64,000 nucleotides of DNA from Bacillota bacterium (GTDB lineage: Bacteria; Bacillota; Clostridia; Christensenellales; DTU072). The DNA lies in assembly GCA_023394875.1 (NCBI GenBank), contig JAEXAB010000004.1, forward strand, positions 186,001 through 250,000. Direction: 5' to 3'. The notes under the pieces were generated by a model, which was not told the DNA's origin, made no database searches, and saw only the letters and a program-made list of their open reading frames with translations. The position numbers were made by a program, and so were the translations under genes. How positions within the stretch are numbered: the stretch's first letter is position 1; each line of letters begins with the position of its first letter. This document shows, piece after piece, positions 17,153 through 25,750 of the stretch.

Positions 17153-17946
17153 AGCGTTTCACTCAAAATTTTAGATTTTTCTCTGCAAGCCGTCATACCC
17201 TCAATAATAATCCCTTCCAAATCACGCTTTCTGAAGACTTCCACCGCTTCGATGGTAGTTCCGCCCTTACTGCAAACCCTGTCAGTAAGAACGCTTAGTT
17301 CTTCTTTAGACTGCAAAGCAAGTTCAGCGGTGCCGCTTATGGTATTTATAGCCAGCTGTTTGCTGTCTTCATAGCTAAGTCCACCCGCCATACCGCCTTT
17401 TATCATAGCATCTGCAAACATATAAACGTAGGCAGGTCCGCTTCCACTTACCGAAGTTACTGCATCGAAGGTTTCTTCTTTAACAACAACGGTAGCTCCG
17501 CATGCATCGAACATGGATATAACAAAGCTCTTCTTGTCTTCGGGCACGCCTTCAAAGCATAGCGCCGATACGCCTTTGCCTATTCTGCAAGGTGTATTGG
17601 GCATAATCCTAACAATTTTACAGTCAGCGTTTACTTTTTGTTTCAAAGTGCTTATCTTTACGCCCGCCATTATACTTAGTATGATATTATTTTGATTAAA
17701 AACTACTTTTTCGAAAATCGCGGCATAATGTTGCGGTTTTACAGCAATCAGAATAAATTCCGAATTGTCGGCAAGCTCTTGTACAGAATTCAACATGTTT
17801 ATATTATAAGGAATTTGTTTAACTTTTTCCTGGTCAATATCAAAAACCGATATTTTGCTAGCTTCGACTACTCTGTTGTCAATAACTCGGGACATAATGG
17901 CTTGTCCCATAACTCCTACACCGATAATTCCTAACGTGTATTTCAT
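17149..17946 (-). CDS. proC: Pyrroline-5-carboxylate reductase
   Basis: Last step of proline synthesis, NAD(P)H-dependent reduction of P5C. An N-terminal Rossmann motif (IGVGVMGQAIMS, about 6-16) is followed by AVKPQHY, MPNTPCRIGKGV and the C-terminal helical domain with SGSGPAYVYMFADAM. The start has a clear GGAGG SD 5 bases upstream. It heads the proC-rnhA-VTT run and diverges from the tRNA-Trp promoter. No proA or proB lies nearby. Confidence 0.95.
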   Translation of the reverse strand: MKYTLGIIGVGVMGQAIMSRVIDNRVVEASKISVFDIDQEKVKQIPYNINMLNSVQELADNSEFILIAVKPQHYAAIFEKVVFNQNNIILSIMAGVKISTLKQKVNADCKIVRIMPNTPCRIGKGVSALCFEGVPEDKKSFVISMFDACGATVVVKEETFDAVTSVSGSGPAYVYMFADAMIKGGMAGGLSYEDSKQLAINTISGTAELALQSKEELSVLTDRVCSKGGTTIEAVEVFRKRDLEGIIIEGMTACREKSKILSETL

Positions 17947-17963
17947 AAATATCCTCCAATATC

Positions 17964-17992
17964 TTGACTAAAGTGCAAGAATACTATATAAT
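17964..17992 (+). promoter_or_regulatory. Sigma-A promoter of tRNA-Trp
   Basis: TTGACT (17964-17969), a 17-base spacer and TATAAT (17987-17992), 16 bases before the mature tRNA 5' end. Confidence 0.8.
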
Positions 17993-18008
17993 GTTTATGT
18001 TCTTTCTA

Positions 18009-18083
18009 GGGGAGTGGCTCAATGGTAGAGCAGCGGTCTCCAAAACCGCTGGTTGCGTGTTCGAATCGCGTCTCCCCTGCCAA
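18009..18083 (+). tRNA. tRNA-Trp (CCA anticodon)
   Basis: Acceptor arms AGGGGAG (18009-18015) and CTCCCCT (18073-18079) pair. D-loop, T-loop (ttcgaatc) and an anticodon stem GCGGT/ACCGC around loop CTCCAAA give anticodon CCA. The 3' CCA is encoded (18081-18083). A terminator hairpin follows immediately. The last 14-15 bases of the gene are repeated 116 bases downstream. Confidence 0.95.
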
Positions 18084-18227
18084 AACATCTCGCAAGAGAT
18101 GTTATTTTTTTGGTTGGGGTAGCGATATTTATATTTTCGGACACCCACCGTCATCATTTATGATGACCTTACTACTCTTATATCGCGTCTCCCCTGCCAA
18201 AACATCTCGTAAGAGATGTTATTTTTT
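18066..18227. repeat. 46-bp direct repeat of the tRNA-Trp 3' end plus its terminator
   Basis: Copy 1 is 18066-18111 and copy 2 is 18182-18227. They differ at one base, in the hairpin loop (gcaa versus gtaa). Each copy holds the last part of the T arm, the acceptor 3' strand, CCA and the full terminator. The 70 bases between them have no gene but contain a perfect palindrome at 18150-18167. A duplicated tRNA 3' end is the usual trace of integrase-mediated insertion, although a simple segmental duplication would look the same. 18228-18281 shows nothing else. Confidence 0.8.
18085..18112 (+). terminator. Terminator of tRNA-Trp
   Basis: 8-bp stem (18085-18092 with 18097-18104), GCAA loop and a following T run. 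A second copy lies at 18201-18227. Confidence 0.85.
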
Positions 18228-18281
18228 GCAGTAAATCATATCTTTGATCTTTTTGGTTTAACACCACAATAGAAATGTTTT

Positions 18282-19715
18282 TTATACTTTAATTGTATCT
18301 GTATTCCCTATCAATTTTCCGTTGTACTTTTTGAATAAGGGTTTTAACAAGCTAATAAACTCGTTTACTTGATTAGGCGCTCTTCCGATAAAGTTTTTTG
18401 GCTTTAATATCGCATCTATACTGTTTTTTATTGCCGCAAAATGTTCATCGGCTTTTATTCTCTTAATTAGGTCGTTATCCTTGCCGTAGACTTTTACTTG
18501 TTCTGCCGCAAGCATAGAATGCTTTCTTATTACTTCATGTAGTTCCTGCCTGTCGCCGCCTTTTTTGACGCATTCCATAAGGATGTTTTCTGTTGCCATA
18601 AATGGAAGTTCGGCTTTAATGTGCTTTTCTATAATCTTATTATAGACAACCATGCCATCAACTATATTCAAATACAGCTCTAATATTGCGTCCACGCCTA
18701 GGAATGCTTGCGCTATTACTATGCGGCGGTTTGCCGAATCATCCAAAGTACGTTCCAACCATTGCGTTGAGGCGGTCAATGCTGTATTTATTGGCAAACT
18801 TACAACATATCTTGCCAAAGAACCAAGTCTTTCCGACCTCATAGGGTTACGCTTGTATGCCATAGCCGATGAACCAATCTGATTTTTCTCAAATGGTTCT
18901 TCTAATTCTTTCATATTTTGCAACAAACGTAAATCATTGCTGAATTTGTATCCGCTTTGGGCAATCTGGCTCAAAACCGAAGTAATATTGTAGTCAAGCT
19001 TTCTTGTATAGGTCTGTCCCGAAACGTCAAAAGCCTTTTCAAAGCCCATTTTTTCTACGACAAGTTTCTCTAACTGTTTTACTTTGCGGCTATCGTTGTC
19101 GAAAAGTTCCATAAAGCTGGCTTGCGTACCCGTTGTGCCTTTTACTCCTCTTAACATCAGACCGTTTTTGAGAAACATTAGGTTTTGATAGTCTATATAT
19201 AAGTCTTGGAGCCACAGACAAGCTCTTTTGCCAACGGTTACTAACTGCGCCGGCTGTAAATGAGTAAAGCCCAAAGTGGGCATACTCTTATATTTATCGG
19301 CAAAATCAGCCAATTTTTTCATAACGCTGACTAATTTTATTTCCAAAAGCTCTAATGCTTCGCGGTAGATTATTATATCGGCGTTGTCGGTAACGTAACA
19401 GCTAGTAGCGCCTAAGTGGATAATTGGTTTTGCTTCCGGACATTGAACGCCGTATGCATAAACGTGAGCCATGACATCATGGCGGACTTTCTTTTCCTGT
19501 TCGGCTGCTACTTCGAAATTGATATCGTCCACATGCGCTTTCAAAGAATCAATCTGCGCTTGAGTAATATTTAGACCTAATTCTTTTTCGCTTTCCGCCA
19601 ATGCAATCCAAAGTTTGCGAAACTCCGTTATACGCTTCTTTTCGGAAAATATTTGGCTCATTTTAGCCGACGCATATCTGGATATTAGTGGGTTGTTATA
19701 AATATTATTGTCCAT
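18282..19715 (-). CDS. purB: Adenylosuccinate lyase
   Basis: Fumarase/aspartase superfamily enzyme acting twice in purine synthesis (SAICAR to AICAR, and adenylosuccinate to AMP). Visible elements are the TSCYVTDNADI region (about 109-119), THLQPAQ (about 154-160) and the flexible signature loop SSAMAYKRNPMRSE near 287-300 with its catalytic Ser. The 477-residue length fits the longer eukaryote-like clade rather than the ~430-residue Bacillus type. It is the last gene of this minus-strand arm. The SD is weak (GA-rich, aagagaag). No other purine gene is adjacent. Confidence 0.95.
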   Translation of the reverse strand: MDNNIYNNPLISRYASAKMSQIFSEKKRITEFRKLWIALAESEKELGLNITQAQIDSLKAHVDDINFEVAAEQEKKVRHDVMAHVYAYGVQCPEAKPIIHLGATSCYVTDNADIIIYREALELLEIKLVSVMKKLADFADKYKSMPTLGFTHLQPAQLVTVGKRACLWLQDLYIDYQNLMFLKNGLMLRGVKGTTGTQASFMELFDNDSRKVKQLEKLVVEKMGFEKAFDVSGQTYTRKLDYNITSVLSQIAQSGYKFSNDLRLLQNMKELEEPFEKNQIGSSAMAYKRNPMRSERLGSLARYVVSLPINTALTASTQWLERTLDDSANRRIVIAQAFLGVDAILELYLNIVDGMVVYNKIIEKHIKAELPFMATENILMECVKKGGDRQELHEVIRKHSMLAAEQVKVYGKDNDLIKRIKADEHFAAIKNSIDAILKPKNFIGRAPNQVNEFISLLKPLFKKYNGKLIGNTDTIKV

Positions 19716-19744
19716 TTTCTTCTCTTTTTCCCTTTAATAGATAT

Positions 19745-19773
19745 GAAGCCACCTATTTTGTTTAGGTGGCTTC
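19745..19773. terminator. 11-bp stem hairpin between ispH-S1 and purB
   Basis: Arms 19745-19755 and 19763-19773 are perfectly complementary around a 7-base loop. On the minus strand it lies 20 bases after the ispH-S1 stop and 30 bases before purB, but has little T tract in that direction; the T run (gcttgttttt) is on the plus side. It probably terminates or attenuates between the two genes. Confidence 0.5.
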
Positions 19774-19794
19774 GCTTGTTTTTATAAAACGTTG

Positions 19795-22077
19795 TTATTC
19801 TTTATCCTCAGATTCGTTGAAATTAAGCTTAAACAAGTCACCTAAAGTTACTCCTGAGCTATAAGAAACATATTCTCTGGGTTCCCCTGAATCCTCAGTC
19901 TTTTCTTTTCTTTGGCGTTTTTCTTTCTTTTCGGTCTTTTCTTGACCTTCAAGACGCTTATTGAAGTTAGCTGTGCGGGAAGCGGGCTTTTCTTCTACTT
20001 CTTTAACAACAGGCTCTTCAGCGGGCAATTCGGGGAGAAGTTCTTTTATACTTAAAGTAATTCTGTCGCTGTCATACGCCATAACCTTAACTTCAACTTC
20101 GTCGCCTTCTTTTAATGCTTCGCTGGCATTCTGTATCCATCCGCGGTTGATTTGGCTGATGTGAACCAAACCGTCAATGCCGGGTTCTAATTCTACAAAT
20201 GCGCCGAATTTCACAATTCTTGCAACTTTGCCTTTTACTACAGCGCCAACAGGATATTTTTCTTGAGCGATTTCGGTAGGACGTTTTTGGAGTTGCTTAT
20301 ATCCAAGGGATATTTTGCCGTTCTCTCTGTCTACAGACAATACTAAGAAGTCATAATTCTTGTTGATTTCCAAAACTTCGCCGGGATCGGTTATTCTCTT
20401 TTTGCTCCAACTTAAATCGGAGTTGTGAACCAAAGCGTCCATAAATTTCAAGCTAACGAAAGCTCCGAAAGAAGTAAATCTCTTAACTTTGCCGTTAACG
20501 ATAGCGCCTTCGTAAACCTTAGCCCAAAATTCTTCTTCTCTTGCCGATTTTTCGGATTCAAGGATAATTCTTTGGCTGGCAACGATTCTCTTAGCGTTGC
20601 GGGGCTTTTTGGTGCCGTCTTCGGCTATTTCTTCTTTGGGAGGTAAAGCTTTTAATCTTAAAGGTTTATTAACATAATCTGCTAAAGTCTTTACAAAACC
20701 GATACGGATTTGTGAAGCAGGAACGAATATTGTGTAAGTGCCGATTTTCCCGAGTAAACCGCCTTTTATTTCTTGAGTGCAAGCCAAAGTAAATTCTTCG
20801 CCGGCTAAAATCTTCTTAACGTGCTCATCGTCGGCTTTTATGGCATCATATGCCTTTTTGCTCAAATTGATGGTCTTGTCTTTGCTGTTATTATCTTTGG
20901 GGATAATAACAACGCTCAAAACGTCGTCAACGTTGTAATTGCTGGGATCATAAGAACCGTCAAGTTCTGCCTCTTCCTTTGCTATAAAACCACAATCGTT
21001 TTTGCCGGTTGCGCCTTCTAAAGCTACCGAAATGCCCGATGAATCGGCTTTTATAACGCGGGCTTTAAGACGTTGACCTTCGCGGTATGATTTTGCATTG
21101 TAGCTGTGTTGTTTCATAGCTTCTTCCATAGAGGAAAAATCTTTATGACTTTCTTTAGCTTCTTTTGTACTCTCTGCTGTAGCCTCGGATACAGGCTCTG
21201 TTACTTTGACTTCATCATTAACGATAGCGTCGTTTGTGTTTAGTTCACTCATTCTGTTAAAAACCTCCATAGTCAACTCTTCGGGAGTTGATGCGCTAGA
21301 AATTATGCCTAGCTTTGCATTATTTTTATATATATTCACCGATTTTAGGTCGGATATATTCTCGATTAAAAAAACGTTACTGCACCATAATGAAGATATT
21401 TCTAACAGCTTTTTGCAGTTACTGCTACTTTTATCACCGATAACAAGTACAATATCTGAGTTATGCGCAATGATTTTTGCTTCATTTTGTCGTTTGATTG
21501 TAGTATAACAAATGCTGTCAAAAAACTCAACTGTTTTTAATAATTTTTTAGCTTTTTCGGTAATTTTTTTTGCTATTTCCTTGTATAAATCTGTGGGAAA
21601 GGTGGTTTGGACCACCACAAAAAAGCGTTCCGCAACGTCAAAATCAATTTCTTCTAATTTTGTAATAACCTGACACCTGTCAACGCAACCGCGCACACCT
21701 AGCACTTCGGCGTGGTTAGCATCGCCGATAATTATTATTCCATAGCCATTATCATAATAATCGGCAACTTTATCGTGAATAATTTGTACAAATTTACAAG
21801 TCGCGTCGATAACTTTATTGTATTTTGCCTCTAAATCTTGTTTTACTTCGGGGCTACAACCATGCGCGCTTATCAAAACAACGTCGTTTTCTCCTATTTC
21901 GGAATAATCATTAATAGTAAAAACATTGTTTTCTTCTAAATTTTTGACAACAACGGAATTGTGGATAAGGGGATGAAGGCAAAAAGCTTTGTTGCCGTTA
22001 TTGACAGAACTTTTTGCGGTATTAACCGCTCTTTTTACTCCCTCGCAAAAGCCGTATGCGCCTAACGTTATTTGCAT
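19795..22077 (-). CDS. ispH: IspH (HMBPP reductase) fused to ribosomal protein S1-type domains
   Basis: The N-terminal ~285 residues are IspH, the 4Fe-4S enzyme of the last MEP-pathway step. Cluster cysteines are C11 (GFCEGV), C94 (DATCKFV) and C190 (SICYTT), with GDANHAEVLG and VVQTTFP for substrate binding. Residue 95 is Lys where the family usually has Pro. After an acidic linker come four S1 RNA-binding folds at roughly 345-425, 428-500, 515-590 and 600-680, the last two canonical (FGAFVSL and FGAFVEL motifs), then a charged tail. This fusion is known from Clostridia. It overlaps cmk by 10 bases. Confidence 0.95.
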   Translation of the reverse strand: MQITLGAYGFCEGVKRAVNTAKSSVNNGNKAFCLHPLIHNSVVVKNLEENNVFTINDYSEIGENDVVLISAHGCSPEVKQDLEAKYNKVIDATCKFVQIIHDKVADYYDNGYGIIIIGDANHAEVLGVRGCVDRCQVITKLEEIDFDVAERFFVVVQTTFPTDLYKEIAKKITEKAKKLLKTVEFFDSICYTTIKRQNEAKIIAHNSDIVLVIGDKSSSNCKKLLEISSLWCSNVFLIENISDLKSVNIYKNNAKLGIISSASTPEELTMEVFNRMSELNTNDAIVNDEVKVTEPVSEATAESTKEAKESHKDFSSMEEAMKQHSYNAKSYREGQRLKARVIKADSSGISVALEGATGKNDCGFIAKEEAELDGSYDPSNYNVDDVLSVVIIPKDNNSKDKTINLSKKAYDAIKADDEHVKKILAGEEFTLACTQEIKGGLLGKIGTYTIFVPASQIRIGFVKTLADYVNKPLRLKALPPKEEIAEDGTKKPRNAKRIVASQRIILESEKSAREEEFWAKVYEGAIVNGKVKRFTSFGAFVSLKFMDALVHNSDLSWSKKRITDPGEVLEINKNYDFLVLSVDRENGKISLGYKQLQKRPTEIAQEKYPVGAVVKGKVARIVKFGAFVELEPGIDGLVHISQINRGWIQNASEALKEGDEVEVKVMAYDSDRITLSIKELLPELPAEEPVVKEVEEKPASRTANFNKRLEGQEKTEKKEKRQRKEKTEDSGEPREYVSYSSGVTLGDLFKLNFNESEDKE

Positions 22078-22721
22078 ATATATCCCATAATTGTGTCGGC
22101 AACTTCCTCTATTGACATATCGGAGGTATCGATAACTATGGCGTTCTCGGCGACAACAAGGGGCGCGAAAGCTCTCGTCATATCCTGTAAGTCACGTTTT
22201 TCAATATCCTCTTTTAGCTCCTCTAAAGAAATTTCCTGTCCTTTTAATTTAAGTTCTAGTTGTCTTCTCTTTGCTCTGACCAGACTTGACGCTGTCATAT
22301 AAAATTTATACTCGGCGTTTGGTAAAACGTAGCTTCCTATATCTCTGCCGTCCAATACACAGTCGGTTTTTTGGGCAATTTTACGCTGTAATTCCACAAG
22401 CTTTAGCCTGACTGCTGGGATTTTGGAAATTGTGGAAGCAGCCATAGAAATTTCGTGATTTCTTATATACGGCGTAACGTTTTCTCCGTTTATTATTACT
22501 TGCTGAACTCCGTCTGATTCGGAAATGTCCATATTTAGGTTATCAAGAATAGCCATTACTTTTTGTTCATCGTGAACGGGAACGTTGTTTTTTATGGCGT
22601 AATACCCCATTCCGCGATACATTGCTCCGGTATCAAGATAAGAAATACCTAATTTTTTTGCCAAAATCTTTGCAATTGTGCTTTTTCCGCTACCGCTTGG
22701 CCCGTCTATAGCTATGTTCAT
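22068..22721 (-). CDS. cmk: Cytidylate kinase
   Basis: Phosphorylates CMP and dCMP. The P-loop GPSGSGKST is at residues 7-15, followed by DTGAMYR, LDGRDIGSYVLP and the RRQLELK lid region. The 217-residue length is typical. The gene order HI0933-type flavoprotein, cmk, ispH-S1 is widespread in Clostridia, and the 3-base gap and 10-base overlap mark one operon. Confidence 0.96.
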   Translation of the reverse strand: MNIAIDGPSGSGKSTIAKILAKKLGISYLDTGAMYRGMGYYAIKNNVPVHDEQKVMAILDNLNMDISESDGVQQVIINGENVTPYIRNHEISMAASTISKIPAVRLKLVELQRKIAQKTDCVLDGRDIGSYVLPNAEYKFYMTASSLVRAKRRQLELKLKGQEISLEELKEDIEKRDLQDMTRAFAPLVVAENAIVIDTSDMSIEEVADTIMGYICK

Positions 22722-22724
22722 TAT

Positions 22725-23990
22725 TTATTCCTCCGTTATATTTTTTCCTGCCAGATTAGCGGTTGCGAAAGCAATTTGAAGATTAAAACCGCCCGTTAAC
22801 GCGTCAACGTCGATTATTTCCCCCGCAAAATAGAGATTGCCAATAATTTTACTCCGCATACTGGAAGATATTATTTCCTTTGTATCTATTCCACCGGCAG
22901 TTATTATGCCGTTTTCTATGGAATCTAATCCCGATATCGAAAAAATCAAATTTTTCAGTAAAAACACAAGATTTCTGCGTTCTTCCTTGGTTATAAAATT
23001 GACCGACTTATTTTCGTCTATTTTCGATAATTTTATTATAAACGGAATAAGGCTAGATGGCAATAGTCCGCCAAGGCAGTTCTTGAAAAATTTATTGGTT
23101 TGAGCGGAAAAATCCCGCAAAACTCTGTCGTCAAGCTCTTCGGTAGACAAAGCGGGTTTTAAGTCGATTTTTACCGAAAAATTATTGAGATTTAGTCTAT
23201 TTATTTTACTGGAAAGGCTTAATCCCAAAGGTCCCGAAATACCGTCGGAGGTAAAAAGCATTTCTCCGAATTCTTTGGATATAACTTTCTTATTATCATT
23301 ATTTATTGCAGATAATTCTACGTTTTTTAGAGAAAGTCCTTGCAAGGAAGGCATATTCAATAAGGAAATAGAACTTTTATCGGCATAAAACACGTTTTTA
23401 AGTTTAATTCCGACCAAAGCAGGACGCAAAGTAACAATATTATGTCCTAATTTTTTAGCAAAATTATAGCCGTCTCCTGTACTGCCTGTTGCCGGATAAC
23501 TGGCTCCACCAGTAGCTAAAATTACTTTATCGGGGAAATATACGCCTTTATCGGTAACAATTTTTTTAATAAGTCCGTTTTCGGCTATTATGTCGGTTAC
23601 TTTTTCATTAAGTTTTATGGTAACAAAGCTTCTTTCCAGTTCTTTTGCTAATGCTTTTATAATGTCGCTGGACTTGTCACTTTGTGGAAAAACACGGTTT
23701 CCGCGTTCAACTTTTAGAGGAATGCCCGCTTTTTCGAAAAAATCCATAACAAAACCGCAATCACAGCTCTTCAAAGCGCCGTACATAAACTTAGGATTGG
23801 ATATAATATTGGATAAATACTCATCAAAAGAGGTGTAATTGGTTAAATTACACCTCCCTTTACCAGTAATATAAAGTTTTTTGCCTAGTTTTTCGTTTTT
23901 TTCCAATATGGTGACGTTTGCGCCCTGTCTTGCCGCAATAATAGCGGAAAACATACCTGCAGCGCCGCCGCCGATAACATAAACTTCCAT
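22725..23990 (-). CDS. HI0933/YhiN-type NAD(P)/FAD-dependent oxidoreductase
   Basis: Flavoprotein of the HI0933 family. The N-terminal dinucleotide-binding motif VIGGGAAGMFSAIIAA (about 4-19) is followed by GKKLYITGKGRCNLTN, ATGGASYPATGSTGDGYNFA near 160 and the C-terminal GGFNLQIAFATANLAG FAD motif. The family's physiological reaction is not settled. Its ATG overlaps the oadA stop by one base (TAATG), so it is in the same transcript as the decarboxylase genes, although it belongs by conservation with cmk. Confidence 0.9.
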   Translation of the reverse strand: MEVYVIGGGAAGMFSAIIAARQGANVTILEKNEKLGKKLYITGKGRCNLTNYTSFDEYLSNIISNPKFMYGALKSCDCGFVMDFFEKAGIPLKVERGNRVFPQSDKSSDIIKALAKELERSFVTIKLNEKVTDIIAENGLIKKIVTDKGVYFPDKVILATGGASYPATGSTGDGYNFAKKLGHNIVTLRPALVGIKLKNVFYADKSSISLLNMPSLQGLSLKNVELSAINNDNKKVISKEFGEMLFTSDGISGPLGLSLSSKINRLNLNNFSVKIDLKPALSTEELDDRVLRDFSAQTNKFFKNCLGGLLPSSLIPFIIKLSKIDENKSVNFITKEERRNLVFLLKNLIFSISGLDSIENGIITAGGIDTKEIISSSMRSKIIGNLYFAGEIIDVDALTGGFNLQIAFATANLAGKNITEE

Positions 23991-25723
23991 TAGCTTATCG
24001 ATGCCAAGGCTTGGCCGGATTCCACTTTTGAGCCTACGGCTACCGCTATACTTACTACACCGTCAGTGGGAGCGACAATATCGTTTTCCATTTTCATAGC
24101 TTCCAATACCAAAATCGGGTCGCCTTTCTTGACGCGGGCGCCGTTTGCAACCTTAAAAGAAAGTACGGTACCCGGCATAGGAGAAACAACCGCTGTGCCT
24201 GCGCCTACGGGAGCGGGAGTTGCTTTCTTCACTTCGGGCGCTGCTACTGCTTGAGGAGCTACGGCAACTACAGCTTGAGGAGCTGCCTCAACCTTTTTTT
24301 CGGGCGCGATATAATCGGCATCTTGAATTTCTACCTTATATTTCTTTCCGTCTACTGTGACGTCAAGTATTCTCTTATGTTGATTCTCTCTCCAAATAAA
24401 GTACTTTTCGGAAACCTGCGGGAACATACAATAAGAAAGTACGTCCTCTTCCTTTGTATAGTATTTCTGCATTTCCTTCTTAAAGCTTTCATATTCGGGC
24501 TTTAACAAATCGGCAGGGCGAACGGTTATTATTTCGTCGTCGCCGATACACTTTTTCACAACGTCCTTATCAGGCTCCGCGGGTAACTGTCCGTATTCAC
24601 CCCTCAATAACGCCTTGGACTCTTTGGTAACCATCTTATAACGCTCCCCTGTTACCACGTTGAAAACAGCCTGTGTGCCGACAATCTGGCTTGTGGGGGT
24701 TACTAGCGGAGGATAACCGAAATCTTTTCTGACTCTCGGTACTTCTTCAAGAACTTGTGCATATTTGTCGCTGGCGCCCTGCTCTTTAAGCTGATTAATA
24801 AGGTTACTAAGCATTCCGCCAGGTACTTGATAAATAAGGGCGTTTACGTCAACTTTCAGTACCTTGGAATTAAGGAAACCGTCTGATTTTAATCTTTCGG
24901 CAACGCCGCTGAAATAAGAAGCGATATCGGAAAGCAAAGTCAAATCCAGTCCTGTATCATATTTTGTGCCTTTGAGCGCGGCAACCATAGGTTCGGTTGC
25001 AGGTTGGCTTGTGCCGTTGCCTAAGGGTGACAAAGCGGTATCAATTATATCTACTCCCGCCTCAATTGCCTTAAAGTACGTCATATCGCCTGTTCCAGAC
25101 GTGTTATGGGTATGCAAATGTACAGGTATTTTTACGGTAGACTTTATGGCTTTTACTAGTTCGTAAGCGTCGAAAGGCAACAACAAGTTAGCCATATCCT
25201 TAATACAAAGTATATCTGCGCCCATATTTTCCAACTTCTTGGACATATCCACAAAATAATCGATATTGTGAACGGGGCTTGTGGTAAAGCTAAGAGCAGC
25301 CTCGCAAAGTCCTCCGTATTTTTTGGTGGACTTGATTGCCTGTTCTAAGTTTCTTATATCGTTTAAGGCGTCGAAAATTCTTATTATATCAATACCGTTT
25401 TCCAGTGACTTTTTGACGAACAAATCCACTACGTCGTCGGCATAGTGCTTATAGCCAAGCAAGTTCTGTCCACGGAGCAGCATTTGCAATTTTGTGTTTG
25501 GCAGTCCTTCTTTTAGGGCTTTCAGTCTGTCCCACGGGTCTTCATTCAGAAAGCGGAGACAGCTGTCAAAGGTTGCTCCTCCCCAGCACTCTACCGAAAA
25601 ATATCCGACTTTGTCTATTTTGTCAAGTATCGGCAGCATTTCCGACGTTTTCATACGGGTTGCGGCTTGAGATTGATGTGCGTCACGTAAAATTGTCTCT
25701 GTTATTAATATTTTTTTATTCAT
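23990..25723 (-). CDS. oadA: Biotin-dependent oxaloacetate decarboxylase alpha subunit / pyruvate carboxylase B type
   Basis: Carboxyltransferase that moves CO2 from oxaloacetate (or a related acid) to biotin. The HMGL-like TIM barrel starts at ETILRDAHQSQAATRM with metal residues including the HLHTHNTSG histidines. The conserved carboxylase domain spans to about 465, an Ala/Pro-rich linker covers about 470-510, and the biotinyl domain ends the protein with the attachment lysine K544 in EAMKMEND. AGGAGG SD. With oadB and oadG downstream in coordinate but upstream in transcription, it should form a membrane Na+-pumping decarboxylase. Substrate is inferred, not proven by sequence. Confidence 0.9.
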   Translation of the reverse strand: MNKKILITETILRDAHQSQAATRMKTSEMLPILDKIDKVGYFSVECWGGATFDSCLRFLNEDPWDRLKALKEGLPNTKLQMLLRGQNLLGYKHYADDVVDLFVKKSLENGIDIIRIFDALNDIRNLEQAIKSTKKYGGLCEAALSFTTSPVHNIDYFVDMSKKLENMGADILCIKDMANLLLPFDAYELVKAIKSTVKIPVHLHTHNTSGTGDMTYFKAIEAGVDIIDTALSPLGNGTSQPATEPMVAALKGTKYDTGLDLTLLSDIASYFSGVAERLKSDGFLNSKVLKVDVNALIYQVPGGMLSNLINQLKEQGASDKYAQVLEEVPRVRKDFGYPPLVTPTSQIVGTQAVFNVVTGERYKMVTKESKALLRGEYGQLPAEPDKDVVKKCIGDDEIITVRPADLLKPEYESFKKEMQKYYTKEEDVLSYCMFPQVSEKYFIWRENQHKRILDVTVDGKKYKVEIQDADYIAPEKKVEAAPQAVVAVAPQAVAAPEVKKATPAPVGAGTAVVSPMPGTVLSFKVANGARVKKGDPILVLEAMKMENDIVAPTDGVVSIAVAVGSKVESGQALASIS

Positions 25724-25750
25724 TGAGGTTGCCTCCTGATTTTTTTATGA

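Noticed and set aside
18022..18234. 70-codon frame beginning in tRNA-Trp
   Set aside because: It reads through the tRNA and both copies of the 46-bp repeat; the repeated peptide ending merely reflects the DNA repeat.
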